Below are positions 15,966-24,313 of a DNA stretch of 35,597 nucleotides, piece after piece (the stretch's first letter is position 1; every line of letters begins with the position of its first letter). The translations under genes were made by a program, and so were the position numbers. The stretch lies in NCBI RefSeq assembly GCF_913046405.1, contig NZ_CAJWRQ010000016.1, positions 1-35,597 on the forward strand. The letters are read 5' to 3'. The DNA comes from an uncultured Christiangramia sp. GTDB taxonomy: Bacteria; Bacteroidota; Bacteroidia; Flavobacteriales; Flavobacteriaceae. The notes beneath the pieces are model-generated. The model was given only the letters and a program-made list of their open reading frames with translations, was not told where the DNA came from and did no database searches.

Positions 15966-17110
15966 TACTCTACGTATTCTTTGATCTCCAGACCGTAACC
16001 AATCATTCCGACTCTTTTAGTTTGCTGAGAATTTGATAGCAACCTGATCTTATGGATTTCAAGATCATGAAGAATCTGTGCTCCAATTCCAAAATCTTTA
16101 ATGTCCATCTTCACTGGAGGCGCTTTAATTTCTCCTTGCTTCTGACTTTCTTTCAATTCCGTAATCCTGGATAAGAGGTTTGGAGATGGGTTAGCCGGAT
16201 TAATAAAAACGATCGCACCACGACCTTCATCGTTGATCGCCTTAAACATTCCATCCAGTTTTTTATCTGCATTATTAGTCAAAGTGCCTAGGATATCATT
16301 GTTTACCATGGTTGAATTCACTCGTACAAGAATGTCTTCGTCGGTCTTCCATGAACCCTTAGTCAATGCTATATGAACCTGTGAATTGGTAGTTTGTTTG
16401 TAAGCGCGAAGCCTGAATTTTCCAAATCTTGTATCCAGCTCAAAATCCTCTTTTTTCTCTATAAGACTATCATGCTGCATTCTATAGGCAACAAGATCTT
16501 CGATAGAAACGATCTTTAGATCAAACTTTTTGGCGACTTCCAGCAACTGAGGTAAACGCGCCATGGTTCCATCTTCATTCATGATTTCCACGATGACTCC
16601 GGCAGGTTCGAAACCGGCAAGTCTTGCAAAGTCTATCGCTGCTTCGGTATGACCTGTTCTACGTAAAACTCCACCTTCTTTGGCTTTCAGCGGAAAAATG
16701 TGTCCTGGTCTGTTAAGATCCTGCGGTTTTGTTTCAGGATCTATCAGGCTTTTGATGGTTTGAGCTCTGTCTGAAGCTGAAATACCCGTAGTTACACCTT
16801 TTCCTCTCAGGTCAACCGAAATCGTAAATGCGGTTTCCATAGGATCGGTATTATTACCAACCATCATTTCCAGTTTTAGATCATTACATTTTTTCTCGGT
16901 CAAAGGAGCACAAATGAGTCCGCGGCCATGAGTAGCCATGAAATTGATCATCTCTGGAGTAACCATTTTTGCAGCGGCTAGAAAATCACCTTCATTTTCC
17001 CGGTCGATATCATCTACTACAATGATCACCTTCCCGGCGCGAATATCATCAATAGCTTCCTGAATAGTATCTAGTTTGACCTGATACTGGTTGTTTTCTA
17101 CCTCTGCCAT
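15962..17110 (-). CDS. ribB: 3,4-dihydroxy-2-butanone-4-phosphate synthase with degenerate GTP cyclohydrolase II domain
   Basis: A 382-residue riboflavin-pathway protein. Residues about 10-205 are an intact RibB domain that converts ribulose 5-phosphate to dihydroxybutanone phosphate and formate. It shows the acidic loop DDIDRENEGDF, HGRGLICAPL and RRTGHTEAAIDFARLAG. The C-terminal half (about 220-380) has the shape of GTP cyclohydrolase II but lacks the three zinc cysteines: where E. coli RibA has HSECLTGDALFSLRCDC, this protein has NSTMVNNDILGTLTNNA. The GRNIGL nucleotide motif is also gone. So only the RibB reaction is expected here, and another RibA must exist elsewhere. It is the last gene after lptF/G (31 bp gap). 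Confidence 0.93.
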   Translation of the reverse strand: MAEVENNQYQVKLDTIQEAIDDIRAGKVIIVVDDIDRENEGDFLAAAKMVTPEMINFMATHGRGLICAPLTEKKCNDLKLEMMVGNNTDPMETAFTISVDLRGKGVTTGISASDRAQTIKSLIDPETKPQDLNRPGHIFPLKAKEGGVLRRTGHTEAAIDFARLAGFEPAGVIVEIMNEDGTMARLPQLLEVAKKFDLKIVSIEDLVAYRMQHDSLIEKKEDFELDTRFGKFRLRAYKQTTNSQVHIALTKGSWKTDEDILVRVNSTMVNNDILGTLTNNADKKLDGMFKAINDEGRGAIVFINPANPSPNLLSRITELKESQKQGEIKAPPVKMDIKDFGIGAQILHDLEIHKIRLLSNSQQTKRVGMIGYGLEIKEYVEY

Positions 17111-17141
17111 AGTTCCAATTTTATGGCTGCAAAGATATTTA

Positions 17142-18587
17142 TTATGATTTACTTTTGTTCCGAATCGCTCCGGCTTTTTTGAAGAGTTTTTTTATAGGAT
17201 CTGTAAGGCTGTCAAAAGCTAATAATCCCTGATCTGTGGTAGCTCTGTATGTTAGGAAAACACCAAGCGGGAGCATGATCCAGGTAGGCAGCCATGTAGC
17301 CACAAAAGCAGGAACACTTCCATTCTCTGCTGAATTTTTCGTGAAAATCCCTATAAAGTGATAAGTAAGAAAGAGCAGGATCGCAACTACGATAGGTAAA
17401 CCAATTCCACCTTTCCTGATAATGGCTCCAAGAGGAGCTCCTACAAAGAATAGTACGATACAGGCAATTCCAAGAGCATATTTTTCATGTAATGCGATTT
17501 CAAATTTATTGATTTGCTTTACATTGTTTCTAAACTCCTGCTTCTGCATTCCCAGATGGGCAATAGCGCTGTTTACAGTTCCTAGTGCCAGGTTGGAAAT
17601 TTGTGCCGCATCGTAAGTGTTGTAATGTGAAAGGATGCTTTCTTCAGTAGAAACAACAGTATCCTTCGGCTTTAAATTATTCTGAACATTAACGATCCCG
17701 GAACGATCATACATATTAGATTTAAGGCTAGCCAATTTAGTGTTGTAGTTGACTGAAAATGAATCTATGCTTTCACTCAGTTCTGAAATTTTCAACATTC
17801 CGTGAGTGGAATTATAGTTTTGATCCTCCAGATCTACATTATTGAAATTCGAGAGATCTATATTGATGATATATTCGTCAAAATAGGTCTTCGTAAATGG
17901 TTTTCTTTTCCTCTTTTGATAATCTGAAGGTGTTACTTCATCGTAGTAGTTTCCTTCCTTCAGAATTAGAGAAAGTACATCAGAATTAGTACTTCCAACC
18001 AGTTCGCCTTCTCGCGCTTTGATCACCGTAGTATTTCCACCACTTTTCTCCTTCTGATGAATAATTACATCGGTAAGAAACTGATCATTCTCACCACTTT
18101 TTTCTTCTACTTTAATATTAAAAGTTCCAATATCATTGAAAATTCCTTCAGAAATAGCCATGGCAGGCTTTAACTGAGCTATATTCTTTCGAAGATTGAT
18201 CGATTTGAATTCTGCTGCGGGAATCACATTATTGGCGAAAAAGAACGCAGTAAGACTTACCAAAACTATAAATACGGTAAGACTACGCATTGCGCGACCT
18301 AAAGAAATACCTGAAGACTTCATGGCGGCAAATTCATAATTTTCAGCAAAAGAACCGAAAGTCATGATGGAAGTAAGCAGAATGGTGAGCGGTAACACTA
18401 AAGGCACCAGCTTAGGTGAGAAGTAAAGTAAAAACTTCAGGATTACTTCTGTATCCAGGTCTTTACCAGCAAGTTCACCTATGTACAACCATATCGTTTG
18501 GAGTACAAAGATGAACATCAGTATTATGAAGACCGAGAAAAATGTTTTTAAAAAGCTGGTAAGTATGTACCGGTCGAGTATCTTCAA
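17142..18587 (-). CDS. LptF/LptG-family LPS export permease
   Basis: A 481-residue inner-membrane permease of the YjgP/YjgQ family. LptF and LptG form the transmembrane part of the Lpt ABC transporter that pulls lipopolysaccharide from the inner membrane toward the outer membrane. Three N-terminal helices (about 12-35, 55-80 and 100-125) include the family pattern LDRYILTSFLKTFF and MKSSGISLGRAM. A periplasmic beta-jellyroll follows (about 130-340), then three C-terminal helices (370-390, 395-412, 425-445). The jellyroll is longer than in E. coli. Whether this is LptF or LptG cannot be settled; a second copy should lie elsewhere. It begins 1 bp after the lolA stop. Confidence 0.9.
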   Translation of the reverse strand: MKILDRYILTSFLKTFFSVFIILMFIFVLQTIWLYIGELAGKDLDTEVILKFLLYFSPKLVPLVLPLTILLTSIMTFGSFAENYEFAAMKSSGISLGRAMRSLTVFIVLVSLTAFFFANNVIPAAEFKSINLRKNIAQLKPAMAISEGIFNDIGTFNIKVEEKSGENDQFLTDVIIHQKEKSGGNTTVIKAREGELVGSTNSDVLSLILKEGNYYDEVTPSDYQKRKRKPFTKTYFDEYIINIDLSNFNNVDLEDQNYNSTHGMLKISELSESIDSFSVNYNTKLASLKSNMYDRSGIVNVQNNLKPKDTVVSTEESILSHYNTYDAAQISNLALGTVNSAIAHLGMQKQEFRNNVKQINKFEIALHEKYALGIACIVLFFVGAPLGAIIRKGGIGLPIVVAILLFLTYHFIGIFTKNSAENGSVPAFVATWLPTWIMLPLGVFLTYRATTDQGLLAFDSLTDPIKKLFKKAGAIRNKSKS

Positions 18588-18588
18588 T

Positions 18589-19230
18589 TTAGTCTAATCT
18601 ATTGATATAAAAGTCGCTGTATCTAGCTTCGTTAAAGGTAAATAGATTTTTTGCAAGTGGTTGATCTGTCTTGAAACTTTTCACAGTGATCGTCACTTTA
18701 GTTCCGTTCTCCTGGGTCTGGATCATATTGTAAATATGCTTGGTTTGAGTATCGATCCCAAGAAGAATATTCTTGATCTCAGCTTTGCTATCTTTTGGTG
18801 TAAGTTTTACATACTGGATCTCTCTGCCTTTCACATTCTGAGTGATATCCATCTTGTAGTTATACCCATTTTGATAAAATGTGAACATTTTTGAAGGTGT
18901 AATACTGTTGCTATCTTCCTCAACATAATTGGAAATGTTGATCTCCTCATCTTCCGGAATGATCGTATAGATCTTTTTACCGTCAAACATCTGCGTGGTT
19001 CCCATTAAATTCAACAAGTATTTTTCCCCGTCAATACTAACATCTCCTCGAGTTTCCTGGCTCACATTCTCAGCTTCATTTTCCAGTGAATATTTGAATT
19101 CTATAACCATATTGTCATAATTCCTCACCTTTGCTGAAACATCATTTAGTAATTTCTGAGCTTTTGATGCTTCCTGCGCCTGTACTCCAAAACTGAGTAT
19201 AGCTGCCAAAATAAATACTAATCTTTTCAT
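18589..19230 (-). CDS. lolA: LolA-like outer-membrane lipoprotein carrier
   Basis: A 213-residue periplasmic protein with signal peptide MKRLVFILAAILSFGVQAQ. The rest is the half-barrel LolA fold: VRNYDNMVIEFKYSL, then GDVSIDGEKYLLNLMGTTQMFDGKKIYTI, typical of Bacteroidota LolA-family proteins. LolA shuttles lipoproteins from the inner to the outer membrane. An upstream in-frame ATG at 19257 would add KNQTKKIR before the signal peptide and overlap the end of ftsK; the ATG at 19230 is preferred, but the longer start cannot be excluded. It lies between ftsK and lptF/G, a common flavobacterial order. Confidence 0.85.
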   Translation of the reverse strand: MKRLVFILAAILSFGVQAQEASKAQKLLNDVSAKVRNYDNMVIEFKYSLENEAENVSQETRGDVSIDGEKYLLNLMGTTQMFDGKKIYTIIPEDEEINISNYVEEDSNSITPSKMFTFYQNGYNYKMDITQNVKGREIQYVKLTPKDSKAEIKNILLGIDTQTKHIYNMIQTQENGTKVTITVKSFKTDQPLAKNLFTFNEARYSDFYINRLD

Positions 19231-19240
19231 TCTAATTTTT

Positions 19241-21622
19241 TTAGTCTGGTTTTTCATTTAATAGTTGATCGAGCGCTACCATATCTGTAATTAAAACCTG
19301 TCTTGCCTTACTTCCTTCAAACGGACCAACGATGCCAGCGGCTTCCAGTTGATCTATTATTCTACCTGCACGGTTATACCCAAGTTTCAATTTACGCTGA
19401 AGCAAAGAAGCTGAGCCCTGCTGGGCGGTTACGATTACTTCTGCAGCTTCGCGAAACAGCTTGTCTCGCTCGCTCACATCTATATCAAGTCCTGTGCCAC
19501 TTTCCTCGCTTTCGTAGGCCGGAAGCAGGTGAGCTTCAGGGTAAGCTTTTTGCGAACCAATGAATTCGGTGATCTTGTCTACCTCTGGAGTATCCACAAA
19601 TGCACACTGTAGTCTCTTAAGTTCATTCCCCTGCGTAAACAACATATCTCCACGACCAATTAATTGATCTGCTCCCTGGCTATCCAGAATAGTCCTGGAA
19701 TCGATCTTGGACGTTACTCTGAAAGCTACTCTGGCCGGGAAGTTTGCCTTTATGATTCCGGTAATTACGTTCACCGAAGGTCTTTGAGTTGCAATGATCA
19801 AATGAATTCCAATAGCACGTGCTAGCTGCGCCAGTCTGGCAATTGGCGTTTCCACTTCCTTCCCGGCGGTCATGATCAAATCTGCAAATTCATCCACTAC
19901 CAAAACGATATATGGCAGGAATTTGTGTCCGTCGTTCGGATTTAACTTTCTTGCCTTGAACTTCGTATTGTATTCCTTTAAGTTACGGCACATGGCATCC
20001 TTTAAAAGATTGTATCGATCATCCATTTCGATACATAAAGAATTCAGGGTGTTGATCACTTTTGTATTATCTGTGATGATCGCTTCACCATCATCTGGAA
20101 GTTTTGCGAGGTAGTGGCGCTCTATCTTATTGAATAAGGTAAGTTCTACTTTTTTAGGATCTACCAGGACAAATTTTACTTCAGCAGGATGCTTGGCATA
20201 TAGCAGCGATGTTAGAATTGCATTCAAACCAACAGATTTACCCTGTCCGGTAGCACCCGCCATCAACATATGTGGCATTTTCGCCAGGTCGACTACGAAG
20301 GTTTCGTTACTTATCGTTTTACCCAAAGCTAGCGGTAATTCCATCTCTGCATTCTGAAATTTAGGTGAAGCGATCACCGAACGCATGGATACTATGCTGG
20401 CATTTTTATTTGGTACTTCAATACCAATGGTTCCTTTACCCGGAATTGGAGCAATAATTCTGATTCCAAGTGCAGAAAGCGAAAGAGCAATATCATCCTC
20501 AAGATTTTTGATCTTCGAAATACGAATCCCGGCTTCAGGGACGATCTCATATAAGGTTACTGTTGGACCAACGGTTGCTTTGATCTGTGCAATTTCTATC
20601 TTATAATTCTTGAGCGTATCAACGATACGATTCTTGTTTTCTTCCAGTTCTTCCTGGTTGATCGTGATAGTACCGCCGTAATCTTTAAGCAGTTCGATCG
20701 TGGGAAATTTGTAATTCTTCAGCTCCAGGGTTGGGTCAAATTCACCAAAATCCTTTACCAGTTTCTGACTCAGGTTATCTTCTTCTTCCTCTTCAGGAGC
20801 AGCTTCAACTTCCATTGCCACATTATCCTCTTCCACCGGAGCTTTTACTTCCATCTTCGGAATAGCTTCCGGGCTGTTTTTCTTCTCAGGCTTCTTTTCA
20901 GGTTTGCTGCTTAGGTCAACTTCTGCCGGTTTTTCTTCGTCTTTTGGTAAGACTAATTCTTTTTTCCATTCAATTTCTTCTTCAGTTTCTGAAACACTGG
21001 CCTGATGCTTTTGCATTGCGGTCTGAAGTTCCTGTTTACCAGAATTAAGGTAAGAACCAACCATTTCCGGTGTGACTTTGAGTCGTATCGCTAGGTAAGC
21101 AATTAGCAGAAATAGCATTAATAGAATGCTTCCGAAGAAGCCAAGATAATCCTGTAAAAAATCATTGGTTTCATAACCGATTCTACCTCCCAGAAGTGCA
21201 TTTTTTTCAGCAAAATAACCAAGAACTACAGAGAGCCAGATCATCACCAGAATTCCCCAGAACCAGTATTTCCTCAGGCTGGAAATCTTAAATCCAAAGA
21301 ATAAATAAATGCCGCTTAACAGTATTAAAAATGCGATAGAGAAAGAGGCTAGTCCGAAGCCTTTATATACGAAAAAATCACTTACAGATGCACCAAATTT
21401 ACTCAACCAGTTCCTGGCTTCAACATCACGATTCCCAAGTTCCTGGAGTACGCTCTGGTCTGCCTGCCAGTTAAAAAGAAAAGATATGAAGGCGACTATA
21501 AGACCCAGACCAAATAGCATAAGAAAACTTCCAAGCACTACTTTTTGCTGCCTGTTGAGGCTAAAAGATAATTTACTGGATTTTTTTGTTGTTTTCCTGG
21601 TCTTAGGTTTCTTTTTGGCCAT
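19241..21622 (-). CDS. ftsK: DNA translocase FtsK
   Basis: A 793-residue septal DNA pump. The N-terminus is basic (MAKKKPKTRKTTKKSS), followed by four membrane helices (about 25-50, 85-110, 118-138 and 160-182). An acidic, Lys/Glu/Pro-rich linker spans about 200-290. The alpha/beta motor follows, with Walker A GATGQGKSVGLN (456 onward) and Walker B IVLVVDEFADL (Asp577/Glu578). It ends with the winged-helix gamma domain (about 725-790: GSASLLQRKLKLGYNRAGRIIDQLE) that reads polar guide sequences. It moves chromosome termini through the closing septum. The frame extends to a TTG at 21646, but a TATTTTTG promoter box covers that point, so the ATG at 21622 is used. It heads the ftsK-lolA-lptF/G-ribB run. 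Confidence 0.96.
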   Translation of the reverse strand: MAKKKPKTRKTTKKSSKLSFSLNRQQKVVLGSFLMLFGLGLIVAFISFLFNWQADQSVLQELGNRDVEARNWLSKFGASVSDFFVYKGFGLASFSIAFLILLSGIYLFFGFKISSLRKYWFWGILVMIWLSVVLGYFAEKNALLGGRIGYETNDFLQDYLGFFGSILLMLFLLIAYLAIRLKVTPEMVGSYLNSGKQELQTAMQKHQASVSETEEEIEWKKELVLPKDEEKPAEVDLSSKPEKKPEKKNSPEAIPKMEVKAPVEEDNVAMEVEAAPEEEEEDNLSQKLVKDFGEFDPTLELKNYKFPTIELLKDYGGTITINQEELEENKNRIVDTLKNYKIEIAQIKATVGPTVTLYEIVPEAGIRISKIKNLEDDIALSLSALGIRIIAPIPGKGTIGIEVPNKNASIVSMRSVIASPKFQNAEMELPLALGKTISNETFVVDLAKMPHMLMAGATGQGKSVGLNAILTSLLYAKHPAEVKFVLVDPKKVELTLFNKIERHYLAKLPDDGEAIITDNTKVINTLNSLCIEMDDRYNLLKDAMCRNLKEYNTKFKARKLNPNDGHKFLPYIVLVVDEFADLIMTAGKEVETPIARLAQLARAIGIHLIIATQRPSVNVITGIIKANFPARVAFRVTSKIDSRTILDSQGADQLIGRGDMLFTQGNELKRLQCAFVDTPEVDKITEFIGSQKAYPEAHLLPAYESEESGTGLDIDVSERDKLFREAAEVIVTAQQGSASLLQRKLKLGYNRAGRIIDQLEAAGIVGPFEGSKARQVLITDMVALDQLLNEKPD

Positions 21623-21643
21623 AGGTAGGTTGACGAATTTCGG

Positions 21644-21651
21644 CAAAAATA
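21644..21651 (-). promoter_or_regulatory. -7 promoter box (TATTTTTG) of the ftsK operon
   Basis: The minus strand reads TATTTTTG 21 bases before the ftsK ATG, matching TAnnTTTG. The adjacent TTG of the longer frame falls inside it. No well-spaced -33 element was seen. Confidence 0.5.
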
Positions 21652-21734
21652 CAAATTAGCCTTATCCAAATTAAGGAAAAAAAACTTCAATTTTCAAAGT
21701 TGCCCCGATTACAAGTCGTAAACGACTGGTTTTA

Positions 21735-22730
21735 CTATTTATTCTTTAAGTAGGGTAGAAGTGCTGCTGTAAATTTATCGAAAGCTTCAATATGTGGTAA
21801 GTGTCCGGTATCTGGAATTTCCACCAATTTCGCATTCGGTATTTTGTTTTCGGTTATTTCTCCGAGTTCATCGTATAATCCCATGCTCGCTTTTACTTTC
21901 TTACTCACCAGGTTTTTACCCAAAGCTGTTCGATCCCGGGTCCCAATGATTAATAATGTTGGCATTTGCAGATTCTTAAACTCATAAACTACAGGTTGCG
22001 TAAGGATCATATCATAGGTGAGTGCGGCATTCCAGGCTATCAATGGATACTTTTCATTCAATGTCCATCCCGCAAGTAATTTAGCCCACTGTGCATAATC
22101 ATCATTCCAATCGCCAGCATAATAGCTTTCCTGCTGGTATGACTTGATACCCTGGTAGTTTTTATCCAATTCCTGCTCATACCAGTCGTCTATACTTTGA
22201 TATGGAATTTTGGTCTTCCAGTCTTCAAGTCCTATTGGGTTGAGTAAAACAAGTTTACTAGTTATTTCGGCATACATCAAAGCAAAACGGGTGGCCAGCA
22301 TGCCTCCCATAGAATGACCTAAAATAGAGGTCTTCGCGATCCCAAGTGTATCGATAAGCTTTTTGGTGTTTTCTGCCAGTTGCTGAAACGTATACTGGAA
22401 ATGTTCTGGTTTGCTGGACTTTCCAAACCCTATCTGGTCTGGCACCAGCACATTGTACCCTGATTTTTGAAGAGTATCTATGGTAGTTTGCCAGTATGCG
22501 CCGTTGAAATTTTTGCCGTGTAATAAGACTACGGTTTCACCATTTGGATTCTCCGCCTCTATGTGCATATAAGCCATAGAATAGGTGCTGTTCTGAATAT
22601 TAAGTTCGAGAAAATTTACATTATAAGGATATTCATAATTCTTAAGATCTATGTCCAATTCCGGCAGTTCCTGAGTTGTAACAGAAAATACGGTACACAG
22701 GCAGAGAACATATATTAGATACTGCTTCAT
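21735..22730 (-). CDS. Exported alpha/beta hydrolase
   Basis: A 331-residue hydrolase with a signal peptide (about 1-20). The alpha/beta-hydrolase fold has LLHGKNFNG as oxyanion region, nucleophile Ser140 in GHSMGG, Asp266 in GTRDRT and His310 in DTGHLPH. The cap region (about 165-240) is Trp/Tyr-rich. The family includes haloalkane dehalogenase-like, epoxide hydrolase-like and ester hydrolases; here the nucleophile is Ser, so an esterase or lipase activity is the best guess. It follows dgkA with an 11 bp gap, so it probably belongs to a tpx-dgkA-hydrolase transcript. No obvious terminator lies between it and ftsK. Confidence 0.87.
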   Translation of the reverse strand: MKQYLIYVLCLCTVFSVTTQELPELDIDLKNYEYPYNVNFLELNIQNSTYSMAYMHIEAENPNGETVVLLHGKNFNGAYWQTTIDTLQKSGYNVLVPDQIGFGKSSKPEHFQYTFQQLAENTKKLIDTLGIAKTSILGHSMGGMLATRFALMYAEITSKLVLLNPIGLEDWKTKIPYQSIDDWYEQELDKNYQGIKSYQQESYYAGDWNDDYAQWAKLLAGWTLNEKYPLIAWNAALTYDMILTQPVVYEFKNLQMPTLLIIGTRDRTALGKNLVSKKVKASMGLYDELGEITENKIPNAKLVEIPDTGHLPHIEAFDKFTAALLPYLKNK

Positions 22731-22741
22731 GTAGTGGGGTA

Positions 22742-23107
22742 TTAACTGGTTAAATAAGGAATATAGATAAATCCCGCGATGACGATCGCGATTATTGCAG
22801 CGATAAACACAGCACCTGCAGCAATGTCTTTAATATGCCCGATCTTATTATGAAAGTCGGGATGTACAAAGTCTGCCATTGCTTCTATGGCTGAATTCAA
22901 TCCTTCTGCAGACATGACCATTCCAATTGCTACGAATTGAAACATCCATTCTGTTCTGGTAATATCAAAATACCAACCCGCAATGCAAACCAAAATCGAA
23001 ATGACAAATTGCACCTGTATGCTGGCTTCATGGCTAAGCAGCAGTAGTGCACCTTTTAAGGCGTATCCTCCTCCTCTGATTCTCTTTCCGAGGAAAGTGT
23101 TTTTCAT
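22742..23107 (-). CDS. dgkA: Diacylglycerol/undecaprenol kinase family protein
   Basis: A 121-residue inner-membrane kinase with three helices (about 33-50, 56-75 and 98-117). The signature SAEGLNSAIEAMADFV carries the catalytic and metal-binding Glu residues, and HNKIGHIKDIAAGAV follows as usual. E. coli DgkA phosphorylates diacylglycerol; Gram-positive relatives phosphorylate undecaprenol. This sequence could do either. The ATG overlaps the stop of tpx by one base (TAATG), which implies translational coupling. No PAP2 domain is fused, unlike some relatives. Confidence 0.9.
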   Translation of the reverse strand: MKNTFLGKRIRGGGYALKGALLLLSHEASIQVQFVISILVCIAGWYFDITRTEWMFQFVAIGMVMSAEGLNSAIEAMADFVHPDFHNKIGHIKDIAAGAVFIAAIIAIVIAGFIYIPYLTS

Positions 23108-23607
23108 TATAACAGTGTTTTCAGCGCAGCAAGATAGTCTGGTTCATCCTCGATTTGAGGTACTTGCTGGGAATGTATCACTTTAGCATCTTCATCAAGA
23201 ACCACTACTGCACGAGATAATAAACCTTCAAAGGGTCCGTCAAGAATTTCAACACCATAGTCCTTACCAAAATTTCTATCACGAAAATCTGATAAATTTA
23301 CGACCTGGTTCAATTCCTCATCGCTTACAAATCTTTGTTGAGCAAAAGGCAGATCCCTGGAAATACAAAGTATTACGGTATCTTTTAATTCTGAAGCTCT
23401 CTTGTTGAAGTTGCGAACTGAAGTCGCGCAAACTCCGGTATCAATACTTGGAAAGATATTGAGAATAACTCGCTTTCCTTTAAAATCATCCAGGGTTCCA
23501 ATCGAAAGATCAGATTTAATTAATTCAAAATGAGGAGCTTTCTCATCTAGTGCTGGAAGTGAGCCGTATGTAGTTACAGTTTCTCCACCAAGTTCAATCT
23601 TTGCCAT
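23107..23607 (-). CDS. tpx: Thiol peroxidase lacking the usual resolving cysteine
   Basis: A 166-residue peroxiredoxin of the Tpx type. The peroxidatic Cys60 lies in the signature SIDTGVCATSVRNFNKRA. E. coli Tpx uses Cys61 as attacking and Cys95 (in SRFC) as resolving residue; here the matching motif reads QRFVSDEE, so the resolving position is Val94. Cys81 in ILCISRDLP is conserved but is not normally the partner. The enzyme may therefore work as a 1-Cys peroxidase or with another thiol. It reduces hydroperoxides in the periplasm or cytoplasm; no signal peptide is visible. It is first in the tpx-dgkA-hydrolase run. A weak TAAATTTA box lies about 20 bases upstream. Confidence 0.93.
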   Translation of the reverse strand: MAKIELGGETVTTYGSLPALDEKAPHFELIKSDLSIGTLDDFKGKRVILNIFPSIDTGVCATSVRNFNKRASELKDTVILCISRDLPFAQQRFVSDEELNQVVNLSDFRDRNFGKDYGVEILDGPFEGLLSRAVVVLDEDAKVIHSQQVPQIEDEPDYLAALKTLL

Positions 23608-23680
23608 TTCTATTCATATATTAGATTGCTAAATTTATAGGATTGTGTTTCGGTTATTACTAAAATTATCATAAAACAAC

Positions 23681-23709
23681 AAAGGCTGTTTCACAATGAA
23701 ACAGCCTTT
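23681..23709 (-). terminator. Terminator hairpin after the prx-trx-DUF6952 operon
   Basis: A perfect 12-bp stem (AAAGGCTGTTTC with GAAACAGCCTTT) around the loop ACAAT. On the minus strand it is followed by TTGTTTTATG. It lies 23 bp past the DUF6952 stop and before tpx, separating the two transcripts. Confidence 0.8.
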
Positions 23710-23732
23710 GCTATCTGGTTTATCAAAAAGGA

Positions 23733-23981
23733 TTATTTGTCTATAGACCCTAAAACTTTCTTGACAAAATTATTAGCAGCATCCCTTTCAGGAGTACCGT
23801 CTTCTATCATTTTATGCACTTCTACAGCACCACAAAGATTTGTAAGTAATTCACCAATCACGTCCATTTCTTCTTCAGAAACTGAACGGTGTTCGGTAAA
23901 GCTTTCGAGTACATCAATCGTACTTTCAAGTTTGTTTACATCGTTGTTTCGCTGTAAATGCTTAATTACTGGTAACTTCAT
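23733..23981 (-). CDS. DUF6952 family small protein
   Basis: An 82-residue acidic, largely helical protein that I match from memory to DUF6952. It has no known function. It lacks a signal peptide or membrane segment. One Cys is present in TNLCGAVEV. The start lies 20 bases inside the 3' end of the thioredoxin gene, so the two are translationally linked. The stable position behind peroxiredoxin and thioredoxin suggests a role in thiol redox control or peroxide defence, which is inference from context. Confidence 0.82.
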   Translation of the reverse strand: MKLPVIKHLQRNNDVNKLESTIDVLESFTEHRSVSEEEMDVIGELLTNLCGAVEVHKMIEDGTPERDAANNFVKKVLGSIDK

Positions 23982-24276
23982 CTACTAAGTTTTTTAATTG
24001 GTCAAACTTATTCGTTTGAACCTGATTCTTAAAACTTCCATTTTTAAAGGTTGCAAATGTTGGAAGGTTATCCACTTTCGCCAGTTTTCTCGATTCCGGA
24101 TACTTTTCAGCATCAACAAGAATAAACTGTGCATTTTCATGCTCTGCAGATAACTTCTTGAATTTTGGCTTCATTAAACGACAGTTTCCACACCATCCCG
24201 CCATGTACTGTACTACCACAGTATCATTATCATTTACAATCTCACTTAAGTTATCCTGATCTAATTCCTTAATCAT
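23962..24276 (-). CDS. Thioredoxin-family protein
   Basis: A 104-residue single-domain thioredoxin. The active site is AGWCGNCRLMKPKF with Cys29 and Cys32 (WCGNC instead of the classical WCGPC). The change of Pro to Asn should shift redox potential. The cis-proline is in NLPTFATF. No signal peptide, so it is cytoplasmic. It sits between the peroxiredoxin (37 bp gap) and DUF6952 (20 bp overlap) genes and is the obvious reductant for that peroxiredoxin. Confidence 0.92.
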   Translation of the reverse strand: MIKELDQDNLSEIVNDNDTVVVQYMAGWCGNCRLMKPKFKKLSAEHENAQFILVDAEKYPESRKLAKVDNLPTFATFKNGSFKNQVQTNKFDQLKNLVDEVTSN

Positions 24277-24313
24277 AGCAATTTTTTTAATATTATTAAT
24301 TCAGGGACACTTC

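Noticed and set aside
19303-21659. Several plus-strand open frames inside ftsK
   Set aside because: They are shadows of the ftsK coding sequence and have no recognisable protein features.
21714-21727. AGTCGT-AA-ACGACT inverted repeat between the alpha/beta hydrolase gene and ftsK
   Set aside because: The loop of two bases is too small for a normal hairpin and there is no T-run on the minus strand; possible chance palindrome.
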